Shown here piece by piece: positions 1 through 11,281 of a DNA stretch of 25,908 nucleotides. Made by a program: the position numbers and the translations under genes. Source of the stretch: Guillardia theta CCMP2712 (taxonomy: Eukaryota > Cryptophyceae > Pyrenomonadales > Geminigeraceae). The notes beneath the pieces are model-generated. The model ran no database searches. It was not told the origin of the DNA and was given only the letters and a program-made list of their open reading frames with translations. Position 1 is the stretch's first letter. Each line of letters begins with the position of its first letter. The DNA lies in contig NW_005434492.1 in the NCBI RefSeq assembly GCF_000315625.1, positions 48,414-74,321 of the forward strand, read 5' to 3'.

Positions 1-1221
1 GGAGGGAGGGAGGAGGATACCGTGATAGTCTCCGGGCCGAATCCTTGGGTCTCGTCGCGATCTAGCTTGACCGTCCCGCTGAAGCACTCCTTGTTGCGGA
101 AGTTGACCTCGCATGGCTCCCTGTTGGCGTCCTGGTGCGGCGCGAGCATGTAGAAGTCTTCGTCCTTGGGCTGCCAGGGCGTCAGGCGGAATCGCTAGAG
201 GAGGAGCAGCAGCTACCTGAGCTCCCCAGGTGAGGACGAAGCGACACTCTCCCGGCTTGAGGAGGGGCGAGAGCGCAAGGTTGATGGAGGACTCGATCGC
301 GATGTCGCAGAACCTGCCAACGACCCGTTTGAGGGGCAGCAGACGCGGCTCCTGCTCAAGGGCCTCACCGTGTGTACGACGCCATCATGCCAGCCTGGAA
401 CACGACGCAAGTGTACTGCTTGCCTCCCCCCAGCCGACTCAAGGACACAGTCGCCTTTCCGTTGCTCATCGTCACCTGCTCCTGCGCATCAGCTGAAGCT
501 GCAAGGCAAGACAAGTCCCACCTGCTGCACCAGCGCAGCCCCGTCGAGGATGTAGAGAACAGGTTCTGTCGCCATCGTGTATCCCCGCGCCAAGATCCCG
601 TCCGAGCAAGTGGAGCCCTTCCCAGCCGTCTTCCCGTCCACCGCGTTCATGGCCGTTACCTTGGTCCTCGAGGGAGAGCCCACGACAGGCCCGGGCTGAG
701 CCTCCGCATCACCGATGAAAGCGGCTTCACCGGTTCCCACCCACATGTGCTTGGAAGGGTCCGAGTTGGAGCTGCGGAAGGCGAAGGTGAAGTCGACCCG
801 GTCGCCCTCGATCAGCTTGCTGGGGACGTAGAGGCCCTGAGAGTTGAGGCAGCTGCTCCCGTCGCAGGGGAACCCTGACCGCATGTTGTTCTGGTAGACC
901 CCCAGGTCCTCCCCGTTGACCGTCACTTGGATCGTGTCGCTCCTGTCCCCGTTGACCGCGTGCAGCGTCACGTACATCATCCACTTGCCCGCATGCGGCA
1001 GCCGAATGGTCCCAGTCAGGTAGCCTGACATGCTCGAGCCGAGGATGATGTGGCCGCCATCCTCCAGCAGGACTCCTTCCGAGCTTGTCTTGCCCCTGCC
1101 ACCATCGTCAACATAATCGTAGTCTCCAACAACAACAATAACATATCATCATTATCATCATCATCATCAAGAAGAAGAACAACAACGACATCTTCGTCAT
1201 CAAGAACAACAAGAACAAGAA

Positions 1222-1259
<38 letters not shown>

Positions 1260-4200
1260 ATATCATCAGTCTCGCGCATCGGCAGCTCCTTCTCACTCAC
1301 CACCAGAAGTTCAGCGGCTCAGGAGGAGGCGTCTGCCCCGGCTGCAGCGGCGGCCTCAACGCAGGGCTGGCAGGAGGAGGAGCAGCGGCAGAAACAACAG
1401 GAGGCAAATTTCTCTTGAGCTCTTCGATGTCATCGTGGATCTTCTGCATGCGACGCTGCGCGTTGTCGAGGCCGGCGGTGGCGTTGTGATGGAAGGAGAG
1501 ATGTAGCTTCTGATCTCCTGAGACCAGCCCCACCAGCCGCTCTACAAGAGCCTGCACCTCCGCCCTCCACTGCGTCACTTGAGTGCGCAAGGACGAGACC
1601 CTGTCGTCGCTGGCCTGGAAGGAGGAGGAGTCCTTGCTCCGAACCTCCTCGTACTGCCTCTCCAGGTTCTCCATCTGCTCCTGCAAGTTGTCAAGACGAG
1701 TGAGCGACGCGTCCACCGACGAGACGTCTCGCTGCAGAGCGTTGGCGGAGTTGAGGACGCCGTTGGCCCCCTGCTCCTCCTGCTGCTTCGCTACGTTGAT
1801 GTCTCGGTGAAGATTCTGCAGCTTGATCAGCATGCCGTTCGCCCAGGTCGGGCTGGTGCCGTTGAGCGAGTTGATGGCCTGCACCCTCTTGTTGTACAAG
1901 GTTGCCTGCTGGCTCTTGAGGTCATCCAAGATCGCGTCCTCCCGTCTCAGCTCCCCAGCTGCGTCCGTCCTGGACTCGTCAAGACGAGATCGGATCGACT
2001 TAACCTTGTCTTTGAGCTGCTCCTCAGCTGCACTGAAGAAGTCCCGGATCTGCTGAGAGAAATTGCGTGTGATCTCGTTGATGTTGACGTCGGTCATCCT
2101 GTCGAATGTTGCGAAAGCCGACTGACGCTGCAGCTTGAAGGAATTCTGCAACGACGTCACGTTCCTGACCATGTCCCCCACGTTAGCCCTGATCCCACTC
2201 ATGTTCGACTGCATCTGCCTCTGCAGCCCATCCACCTGCGTCTCCAGCTTGTTGAAGGAGTCAACGAACTTGCTCCTGTCATTGTTATCTTCGCGCTGAA
2301 TGTTATTAATCTGCATCGTCACGTCCTGCATCGACTCCCTTTGAGAGTCGCTGTACTGCTGGAGGTCGCCAGCCTTTGCTGTAGTCCCCTGCTTCATTGT
2401 TTGGTCCCAGCTCTCCTTTTGCTGGTCGATGCTGCTCTTGAGCTCCTTGACATCCTCCTCCGACGAACTTTCGATCTCACTCTTCATGTTGCGCTGGTCT
2501 GCACCGCCTTCCGCGTCGATGCTCGAGAGCTTGCTGCCTGCCGAGTTCTCAAAGTCTGTCTCGTTGGTTTGCAGTTGGTCGAGCTCGTGTTGCAGCAGCC
2601 CCTCCAGTCGCTGCTGCTCGTTGAACAGCTCCGTGACCTTTCGCGTACCCTCCGAGTCGTCCAGCGCTTGTCGCGCCTCCAAGCTTGTCATGTTGCTCTT
2701 CACTTCGTTCTCCATCGTCGCTGCCTTGACTTTCATCTCGCTCACCTTCTCACTCAGCGACGTCAGCTTCGCTGTCAGGGCTCCTCGGATCCCCGACAAG
2801 GCGTCGCCGATCCCCCGGGTCGCCTGCGACTCCAGTGACGTCAGCCCGGTGGTGACGTCACTCTCGATCAAGTTCTCGTCCGCGTTGTGCTCCTGCCGGA
2901 TCATATCCTCCGCCATCTCCAACGCGTTCCGCGCCGACGCCAGCTTCGAGTTTGCCGCGTCCACCTGGTGCTGGGCGAGGGAGGTCACGTTCAAGCTGGA
3001 GGTCTGCAGCAGCGATTGAGCGGCTCTAAAGACGCTAAGGACAGTCTGGAAGTTGGCGGACGACTTGCGTTGGAGCTCAGCCTGCCAGGGTTGTGAGGAG
3101 AGGAGGAGATGGACGGATCGAGTGGGGAGAGGAGGAGAAGGACGGGTGGCTGACCTTGGCGGTCTCGAAGGCTGTTCGAGCAGCTGTAAGGCTCGTTGAC
3201 AGTTTTTCGACGATCTGATCGAGTTCAGCCGAGACCTGCTGATGACTCTGGAGGAGAGAAGCGATCTGCGCGCGGTTCTCTTCGAACTTGTTCGCCTGCA
3301 GGGCAAGTGAGAGGGCAGGAGACGACACGACGGGCAGACCTCGTAGAGCTGAAGTCCCTTGAGCGAGTCATTGAACCACCTCCAGCGAGAGTTCAGCAGC
3401 TGGCCCAGCTGCGTCTCCCTGCTCGTCAGCTCCTCTTCCTCGGCTTGTACAGCAGCCTTCAACTTCGTTTCTTGTTCCATCATCGCATTCTTGTAATCAG
3501 CCTGACCGGCACAACCATCACCCTCTTCAATGATTCGCACAACATTCGCTCACCTGAACTTGTTCATGCTTCTCTTGGAACTCCTTATGGACTTGCTGCT
3601 TGTCCGCTTCTCGGCCCACGTCCAGCTCAGCTGAGGTCGAGGTGAGCTTCTGCTCGAGGTTACTGAGGCCATCGTTGAGCGCTGACACCTGAGAAAACTC
3701 CAACATCAAACGAGAGGTCATGAAGGGTGTGGATAAGAACCGATTGGTCGATGTCTTGCTTGTTTGACGTCATCGTGCTGAGCAAGGTTTCGATCCTCTC
3801 CATCACATTCGCATTTTCAGTCTGTTCGCTCTCTTTGAACGTCTTCAGCTTGTGCATTGCCTTTGACATTGACTCTGCGAACTTCAAGGACTTCTCGTGG
3901 AACGAGCTCTGCCATGACTGAACGTCCTCGTTGAACTTATCGCTCCAGATCGACCGGACAAGCTCAATCAGCTGGGAGCTGCTGGTTGCCAGCGAGTTCA
4001 GCTTGGCGTCTAGATAGTCTTGAATCTTTCCCTTGGTCTTCGATTGGCTCTCGTGGCCTCCTTCCATCATCTCCGCTATGTCCTGCTTGTAGCTTGCGAT
4101 CTGCTGCCTCAGCTCCTCAATCTTCCGGTCCACCACCACCTTCTCAGCTGAGAGTGTGCGCTGCATTTCTGCGAGGCTCAGCTGGCGTGTGTTATGCATG

Positions 4201-7200
4201 TTGAGGATCTTGGACTGGATGGCCGAGGTAGCGGCAGATAAGAGCGAAGTGCTAGCGTTGGAGTTGCGCTCGAGCAACAAGATTCGTTTCTTGAGGGCGA
4301 GCAGGTCAGCGGAGATGCTCGACTCAGCTTGGTCTTTGTTTGCAATCATCCTCTCCATAACTCTGATGCAAGCGTCACCGGCTAACTACCACAACAGCCT
4401 TCCACTCACCGTGCGTGAAGGGAATTGGAAGAATCCTCACGCGTGGAATTGAGACGAGTGAATGTCTGCCATTGCAACGCTCGTAGCTCCTCATACTGCG
4501 ATTGCAAGCGATTCTGCATTTCAGCCGCATAAGATTTCAGTTGGTCAAGGTCCTCCTCGGCGTTCTGAAAGTCGTTCGGGTCAGGCTTGATGGAGAAGGA
4601 AGGAGAACAAGAAAAAAACTCACGTGTCGATCAGCCTCGTTCTTCTCTACGACGCGGTCCAAGAAGTGAGACAGGTGCAGGTTGTGATCATTCTGAGTCT
4701 GCACTTGCGATCGCATTGCGGAGAAGAGGCTGTCGTATGTGTTGGCAATGTTCACACGCTGCGAGCTCAGCAGGTCTTCCATCGTTTGGAACGAGTCTTG
4801 TATGGCAGCATGAAGGATGAAATGCACAGAGCCGACTTTCTCCTTCAGTGAAGCTTCTGATTGGTTGCCGCTGGTGGCAATCTGCTCCTTGAGCGTAGAG
4901 AGCATTGACGACTGCATGCTCTGTACTCGCTGGGACTCAGAACGAAACTTGCTCTCACTGTCCATCACGGCCTGAAGCAACAAGTTCACTTTCTCGTCAA
5001 GCCCTTTGATGGTAGTTTGCTGTTCTGTCTCCAGGTCCTGCAGGTCCTTCGCCGTCTGCTTGTTGTTCAACATCTCGCGGCTAGACAGGAACCCGAGCTG
5101 ATTCCGCAAGCTTGACTGGGTCGCAGCGCTCTCTGATTGCAAGGCTAGCCTTCCATTCTGCAGACTCTCAATCTTCGTCTGCACGTCTGAGAGCAACTTG
5201 GATTTCTCCTCCCTGATCTTCCCCTCAAACTTACTGTCCATGGCGTCGATGTCTCTCAGCTTCTGAACCTCGAAATCATCCGAGTCAGTCTTCATCTGCC
5301 TTGCAAACTGATCAGCGAAGTGCGAGAGCTTGCTGGAGGTGGAGGAGATGTTTTCGTCGATGCCACGGTATCCTTGGTCTGCATCGGCAAAGAGAGCCGA
5401 AGAGGATTGCTCGAGACCCTCAATGGCGTCTTCTTGTTCCGAATTCACTTTCAGCTCCTGGGAGACAAAATCTCGAAACTTGTTATTGAACGTGACATCG
5501 TCTGCAATCAGAGAGTCGTTCACTTCGCGCAGCCTCTGCTCTTGTTGTGAAGCTTCAGATTGGATGCTGTCACGAAGATCAGACACGTAGAAGTCTGCTC
5601 GCCTTGTGAGGGACTCGTTCACATTCTGAATCAAGTGAAGGATCATGTTGCTCAATGTGGACACGTCGTTGGCTTCTGCGGCCTGGCGAGCATCCTTCAT
5701 GGCACTCAGTTTGCTTCGAACGTTGTCAATGGTTGAGTTCAAGCCCTCGTAACTCTGCTGAAGCCACTGAAGAAACATTTGATTCTTGCTTTCAAAACTG
5801 CTCCTGTTGGCTTTCATCACAGAGAGAATGAACGCTCGATCATCCTTGGCTTGCTGTTTCATTCTCTTCTCCGTGTCAGCAAGGCTGCTGAAAAGTTGAT
5901 CAATACGTCCAAAGTCATGATCCAAGTCATGGAAAGTCTTGCTCTTAGTGATTTCAAACTTCTTCCTCAACGACTGAGTGAACGACGCTCTGTACTCATT
6001 GTTTTGCATTTGCTCGCTGACCATGTGACTCAGGGCCGAGTTGCCCTGTTCACCCTCCGTGGTTATGTTTCTGTTTGCATTGGACAGAGCTTGTTCAATC
6101 TGACTCTTCTTGGCAGCAAACAAGGCGTTGACACTGCGACGTTCCTCATCCAAGGTGTTGAGAAGATCATTGTGAAGATGAGAAGAATCATCAAGAGTTT
6201 TCTTCAACACAGCCTCGTGATCCTCGCGAATCTTCTTGTTCAGAGCTTCAGTAGTTGCCAGTGTGTTGTTGTAGTCCTCTGACTCCTTGCGATCTATCTC
6301 GGCGAGCGAAGTCTTGACCTTCAGCAACGCAGCATCTAGCTCACTGTCTCCGTTTCTCATCGCTTCTTGAACCCCCTTCGAGTAGGACATGACCGTGTCA
6401 TACCTTGCGCTGTGCTGGTCGTGAAGTTCTTTCATCTTCTCCTTCAGATGAGCTACTTTCTGAGCCAGCAGCACCAGAGCTTCCTGACTGTCCTCCTCTT
6501 GCTTCGCGGACAACTTCGTCACTTCTGCATTGACTAAACCAAGGTTTTGATCCGTGTAGTTCTTGACTGCTCGCGTGACCTCGACAAGTTGACTGGTCAG
6601 GTTTCCAAGAGCAAACCGATGACTCTTATGCATCTCCATCTGAAGGGCATGTATGTCCATGATTTCACGAGCTATGGTCTTGCGGAAAAGTTCGAACAAC
6701 AACCGCTGTTCACGCGACTTCTTGACACTCTGTGTGTGGTGCGAGCTCTCTCTCAGCTCCAGCTGATAAGAGGTGTTAGAGAGCACAACAGACTTCCTGG
6801 CATTCACCTCTGCAAGCGCTTTCATGGTTTTCCACAACTCTTCTCGAACTTGGTTGTCGCTCCAGGTGAGATACTCTCCGCTAGCTACTTGCTTCTCGCA
6901 TTCTGCATTCCAAGTCAGCACGAGCGCCTAGAACCATCGTTGTCGGTGACCTTCAGGATCTGCAAAGAGTCCACAATAAGGATTTCTCTCCGGCGAGGTC
7001 TCGGCATTGACTTCGTCTCCATCCGTATCCCCCTCAATCATAACATCCCGTTGTGGAGACTTCCTATCGAAAAGCGCGGCTGCGAGCAAGCAAGCAAGCA
7101 AGAGGACACCCAGCAGCACAGGTCGTCTTTTTGCTCTCCCTGCATCATGAGGTCTGAGAAGAGAGCGATCAGAGTAACATCTTCACGCATACCTTGTGCA

Positions 7201-7265
7201 GCGTCGTTCGCATCGGAAGCAACTGTTCCTATGCTTCCGTAGCCACTGGCTGTCTGATGAGGCAT
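1..7265 (-). CDS. Giant membrane-anchored coiled-coil protein with C-terminal YfaP/DUF2135-like domain (partial, 3' end off the left edge)
   Basis: I infer 13 exons: 7265-7193, 7139-6951, 6902-4624, 4564-4410, 4362-3741, 3688-3554, 3501-3340, 3295-3155, 3081-1301, 1095-522, 481-369, 313-217 and 170-21. All joins keep phase and give about 2157 residues. An in-frame TAG lies two codons before the ATG. Residues about 26-30 (RAKRR) precede a hydrophobic segment (about 32-48), so a type II anchor with a lumenal or extracellular C-terminus is likely. Residues about 60-1815 are heptad-like, Glu/Gln/Ser/Leu-rich coiled coil with more than 20 N-x-S/T sequons. A proline-rich linker follows, then beta-rich segments, and finally the motif GFGPETITV preceded by LTWGAQPKDEDF, as in YfaP/DUF2135 domains that follow carboxypeptidase-regulatory-like repeats. 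The start of exon 11 (481 or 475) is the least certain edge. Function is unknown; a surface or extracellular-matrix rod is inferred. Confidence 0.8.
1096..1300 (-). other. Microsatellite-bearing intron of the giant coiled-coil gene
   Basis: Donor GTGAGT at 1300 and acceptor GGCAG at 1100-1096 join TG to G, restoring a Trp codon and the downstream frame. The 205-nt intron is about four times longer than its neighbours, and the excess is ATC/GAT and CAA-type simple repeat. Acidic or serine-rich frames readable here on either strand are repeat artefacts. Confidence 0.8.
1222..1259. repeat. ATC/GAT trinucleotide microsatellite
   Basis: About 12 uninterrupted CAT/ATC units, flanked by degenerate CAA and CAT units from about 1120 to 1265. 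It lies wholly inside an intron. Confidence 0.95.
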
Positions 7266-7687
7266 CCTCTACAGCCCTTCAGCGACATAACACGCGTCAG
7301 TAAATAGACGAGCACGTTAGAGATGAGAACAACAGGAAAATAATGAGCACAATCATGGCATGCACCTAGTACCCAAACAGAGCACCAGCATTTCAAAGGA
7401 TGAAACCATCATAAATCATCGTCCATGGTACAAGCAAACAACCAACAAGAGCAAGATCGTGCATCGAATCATGCCGTCCTCCTCCTCTGTCTCCTCTCCC
7501 CCTCTCACCTTGTCCCTGAAGCTCCCCGTCCCCCCTGCTCATTCAGATGCCATGGCGACGGAAATAGCCTTTCAGCGGATCACATCCCCTCATCCCCGCA
7601 CAAATATGTCCCTCATCCCCGCTAAACTCCCATCATCCCCCTCATAACCCTTCCAACCCGAAATAGAGCAGAGCAGCGGGAGCGAAA
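7266..7687. other. Divergent intergenic region
   Basis: This 422-bp stretch lies between the start of the minus-strand coiled-coil gene and the possible small plus-strand gene. It holds a C/T-rich block at about 7470-7540 and the left arm of an inverted repeat at 7607-7630. I see no convincing coding exon or clear core promoter motif. Confidence 0.6.
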
Positions 7688-7891
7688 ATGTTTGATCTGC
7701 TGGCAGACAAGTGGAAGCAGGTGAGAGGAGGAGGAAGAGGAGGAGGATGATGATCATGACGACGACGATGATCATGATCGATCATGATCATCGGCGTCGT
7801 CATGATCATGATCATGATCTTGACGACCATCCTCACACATGCTTCCACGAGGAGGAGGAGGAGGAGGATTATTATGATGAGGATGAGGATG

Positions 7892-7922
<31 letters not shown>

Positions 7923-7955
7923 GGAGGAGGAGGAGTTTAGCGGGGATGAGGGACA
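7607..7955. repeat. Concentric inverted repeats around a near-perfect 60-bp palindrome
   Basis: The outer arms 7607-7630 and 7932-7955 are exact reverse complements (24 nt). Inside them, GTGGAAGC at 7711-7718 pairs with 7841-7848. The core 7750-7779 pairs with 7780-7809, built of GATCATGATC units with one mismatch. All arms share almost the same centre (about 7780). The left part overlaps exon 1 of the possible small gene and its donor site. Confidence 0.85.
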
Positions 7956-8753
7956 GGAGGAGGAGGGTGGGATGAGAGTAGTGAGGACAAGGGAGAGCGA
8001 TGCAGAGGATGATAGGGAGGTTGGGAGAGAAAAATAGGAGAACAGGCGAGACAGAGGGGATTGGGCGGGAGAGAAGTTGTCAGAGATTTGTAGAGGAGGG
8101 AGCAACAATGAGAGGATGATATTGGAGAGTGGTTGAGCTTGGTGCTGGGAAGCAGTGCGATAAGTTGGTTTTGAGGTTGGGGGGGTGATAGGGTTACCCT
8201 ATAGGGTTGCAAGGAGTGAGTGGATGAGAGGGATGAAAAGCAGAGAAATGAAACATTTCCTTCAAGACTTATGATGAGATTATTGAACTTCGGAAGTAAG
8301 GAGCGGATCTACTGTAAGTTAGTAGGGAATAGAAGATAGGTTGATTCGCGACTCCTGTTGAACAACAAGAATTCCAATTTCATCTTTTGTGTGGTTCTGG
8401 TTGTTTTTTGAAAATTACCCTTTTTCTGTAATGGCATGTTGTAAATTTTTGCAATCATCTGAATCTATGTTGAATCAAATACGAGTTGAACTTGTTGGTG
8501 TGGCAGGAGATTTTCAATAACGACATCTCCTCTCGGCTCAAGTACGCCGCTCTCCATGATTGCGAGACTAAGTATGGTCTGGTCTTCTCAATGCAATACA
8601 ATCTGACCAGCACATAGGTGGAAGAGCTGTGGAGGCAAGACCAAGAAGCCGCTTCACTCCATTGACAAGTGACGACATTCTGTTACGTTTTTGCTCACCT
8701 GTTGGTTGACATGTGCTTTCTTCAGATATGGGATCCCGACCGACGGCTCCTAA
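7688..8753 (+). CDS. Possible small conserved-type protein, 62 residues in four exons
   Basis: Inferred exons are 7688-7720, 8507-8576, 8611-8668 and 8726-8753. The joins are phase-consistent (0, 1, 2) and end at TAA. The product begins MFDLLADKWKQ, continues with a stretch containing HDCETKY and HRWKSCGGKTKKPL, and ends GIPTDGS. AAG- and GC3-rich codons favour this frame in exon 3 over the alternative acceptor at 8617, which gives a different 3' frame. Intron 1 is 786 nt and full of simple repeat; intron 2 would be only 34 nt. The two cysteines and basic stretch suggest a small folded or metal-binding protein, but I do not recognise the family. Reading through intron 2 instead gives a stop at 8616-8618 and a 47-residue product. 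Confidence 0.4.
7853..7931. repeat. GAG/GAT microsatellite
   Basis: GAG units give way to ATTATG and GATGAG units, then to a pure GAT run and back to GAG. It lies between the right arms of the inverted repeat, inside the first intron of the small gene. Confidence 0.9.
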
Positions 8754-8999
8754 TCTGCTGACTTGACAGGATGTCGTTAGAGTTTCACTTGCGAAGGATT
8801 GCGGTGTTCCACCTTCCAAACCTGTACAAAGGAACAGAGTTGCTGTTACTGTAAATTCAAATTATCTCGTCAAACCAATGAAAGTCAGTGGAAAAATCTT
8901 CAGTTTTACTGCTGCAATCTTGCAATGGGCTTCTAAAGCGATTGCATGGAAAAGAATGAAGTGGATAAGTCATGGTACAACAACGTTTCTGAACAGGTT
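8754..8999. other. Tail-to-tail intergenic region
   Basis: AT-richer sequence between the TAA of the small plus-strand gene and the TGA of the CFAP52-like gene. It probably holds both 3' ends. I see no coding frame in it. Confidence 0.5.
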
Positions 9000-11281
9000 T
9001 CATCTTGAGCCCGCGGTACTGGGTGGAGGCCCGCCAGCGAGGTAGAAATTCCACACGCAGACAGCAGCGTCATCTCCTACTGACACCTGCGAACATTGTG
9101 AGAAAGATGAAAACATGAAGGGAAAGAGTGAAGGAAGGGAGGAGAGAGGCAGAGAGAGGAAGGGTGTGGAAGAGAGAAAGCAGTCAGCGGAGGCATGAAG
9201 AGCTACCAGCTGTTTCTCGTCGGGGGACCATGCTAGCTGTGTTATGATTCCCGAGTGTCCCCGGCAGACAGCAACAATCTCCATAGCCTGCCACATCACG
9301 TTACTTGCAGTGCAGACTACGACTGCAAGCGCAAGCTCACCACGATGTCCCATATACGAACACAAAGGTCTTCGCATCCGACGGCAACAAACTGACCGCT
9401 GGAGCTGATGGCAACGCAACTGAACTTCATCTTCCTCCCGCAGTCAAGGGCCATCACCTGCCTCTTCCTCACCCTCTCCCTCTCCCTCGCACCAGCCACG
9501 TACCGGCAACTGAACGTCACAGTCCCAGCTCAGCACGAAGCCATCAGTCGTGGATGTCAGAAGCTCTTGCTCCGAGTCGACCCGTTGAGCGAGTCCCGTG
9601 AAGGCGCCATCGCGATGCATCTTGTAGTTGGACCTGCGCGTTGTCTTGAGATCATACGTTACTACCGCCCGATCGATGGAGCAAGAGTGGACTAGATGTG
9701 CATGAACGTTGTCCACCAACAGCCCAGTGATCGGCTTGTTGTGCTCGGTGTACTGCCCGACGAACTCCAGATTTCTTCGATTCCATACCCGCATGGCCCC
9801 GTCCTCTCCGGCTGTGAAGTAGAACTCCTTGCCAACCGCTATGCACGTCACTTTCCCCCTGTGGCACTTTGGAATCTGTCCTTGCGGCTCACAATTTGTT
9901 GCTGTGAATATGCGCATGGCTCCATCTTCCCAGCCCGTCAGAATCCGATCGTCCGGCGTCCAGCACAGGCACGTGGCAGCACAGGATCCTCTCGTGAACC
10001 CCAGCACTGTGTAGTCTGACAAGTCGAAAATCCGTAGGATACCATCTTGAGAGACGGTAGCGAAGTGGTCGCTCCTGGTTCCAAACGCTACACCGTTGAT
10101 GGCAGAAACGTTGCTCTGCTGCATCAACCGGACGCTCAAGTCGTCGCATCCGATCGAGTACATCTTCGCGGTATCCGTGCCCACGACCAGCTCACCAGAG
10201 GCGGCCACCGGGACTATAGACGTCACTCGCCCATGAAGCTGGACTTCCCCAACAACCGACCAGTACTGATCGTTCCCTTGCAGCTTCTTAAGCTTGCCAT
10301 CACCCGATCCAGCGAAGATGTACTCTCTGCAAGAGCACAGGGAAAGAACTCCATTGGTGGAGATTGGTAACGCCGCTCGGTACACCAGACTGTCGCAATT
10401 GAAAACCACCAACTCTCCCACAGAGGTCCCGGCGATGAGCTCTCCATTAGTGGGTGATAGGGAACAGTCATGGTAAGTGCGAGCAAGTCCAGCAGAGGGA
10501 AACTTCAACAGTTCTGTCTTGAGTCCGTAATGCATCGTGCGGATGTCATACTCGAGATAGTGCGCGTGAACTTTGACGGTATGAAACGTGTAGAGAGAAT
10601 ACTTGGGCGTCTTCACCCGGCGAGAATTGTCAGCAACTGTAACTACCCCCCAGCACATTGCAGTTGCTGCTTTGGGGCATTTCACATATTGCGCTACACT
10701 TCCATTCTGCGGAAAGGATCAGCAACACCCAGCAAGCTCGAGCTCAAGTAGAAACACCTGCATGTCCCAGATGGCAAAGTCATTGCCATTCATGTTCCCC
10801 TCCCCGATCGCAGCAAGAAATCGATCGTCGTCAGAAAACTTGAGAGCCGTGACGGTTCCTGTTACCCCTGACAACCGATAGACGGGCTTTCGAGATTCGT
10901 ACTCCCATACCACAATCTGCTCCCCGTCTCTGTGTATGCTCTGTCGCTGCCCCGAAGCAAGCAACTTTCCCTGCGAGCAGGCATCAAGGCAAGGAGCATG
11001 CAGAGGGAGGAGATACGGTAGCTGAGAATGAGACGCTCGTGATGTCGTTGTCGTGACCCCGCAGGAGATCCTGCTTGTGAGGATCCGTCTGATCTGCCAG
11101 CACAACCACATGGCCTATTCCATAAAGCATCACATTCGTGTCTTGCGGATTGACGGAGATAGCATGCAGCTCCTGAGACAAGAGGTGAGCGTGGAGGAGC
11201 TTCAAACCGATTTCATACCTGTCCAGTGAAGCCTATGATGTGCTCAAGCTCTGCAGCATCAAGCTCCTGACCGTCGTCCAT
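9000..11281 (-). CDS. CFAP52: CFAP52 (WDR16)-like WD40 beta-propeller protein of motile cilia
   Basis: Seven exons: 11281-11219, 11172-11017, 10970-10758, 10706-9504, 9457-9341, 9287-9207 and 9086-9000. All junctions are phase 0 and give 639 residues, close to the roughly 620 of animal CFAP52. The start MDDGQELDAAELEHIIGFTG matches the family's N-terminal ELD-x-x-IGF pattern. WD40 blades follow, with ASGQ, IVVWEY, FAIWDM, LRIFDL, MRVWN, VRIWDI and VCVWNF ends. The segment with GWEDGAMRIF matches the AWDDG-type blade of the family, and a GHSG repeat precedes the last blade. CFAP52 is a microtubule inner protein of ciliary doublets. The longest intron (9206-9087, 120 nt) is C/T-rich. Another ciliary WD40 paralogue is possible but less likely given order and length. 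Confidence 0.82.

Noticed and set aside
1016-1303. Acidic poly-Asp frame on the minus strand
   Set aside because: It is the GAT microsatellite inside an intron. The flanking exons use a different frame with good splice sites.
1579-2838. 419-residue open frame on the plus strand, Leu/Val/Arg-rich
   Set aside because: It lies exactly antisense to the largest coiled-coil exon (3081-1301). Its composition is what antisense of Glu/Gln/Ser/Leu-rich codons gives.
6547-7242. 231-residue open frame on the plus strand
   Set aside because: It is antisense to exons 1-3 of the coiled-coil gene, crosses their introns and shows no family features.
7711-8037. Acidic Glu/Asp-rich frame on the plus strand
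   Set aside because: It arises only from GAG/GAT repeat and the palindrome, with no support beyond composition.
8180-8210. TAGGGTTACCCTATAGGGTT, telomere-like
   Set aside because: Only one short palindromic occurrence and no array, so not evidence of a telomere or interstitial telomeric repeat.
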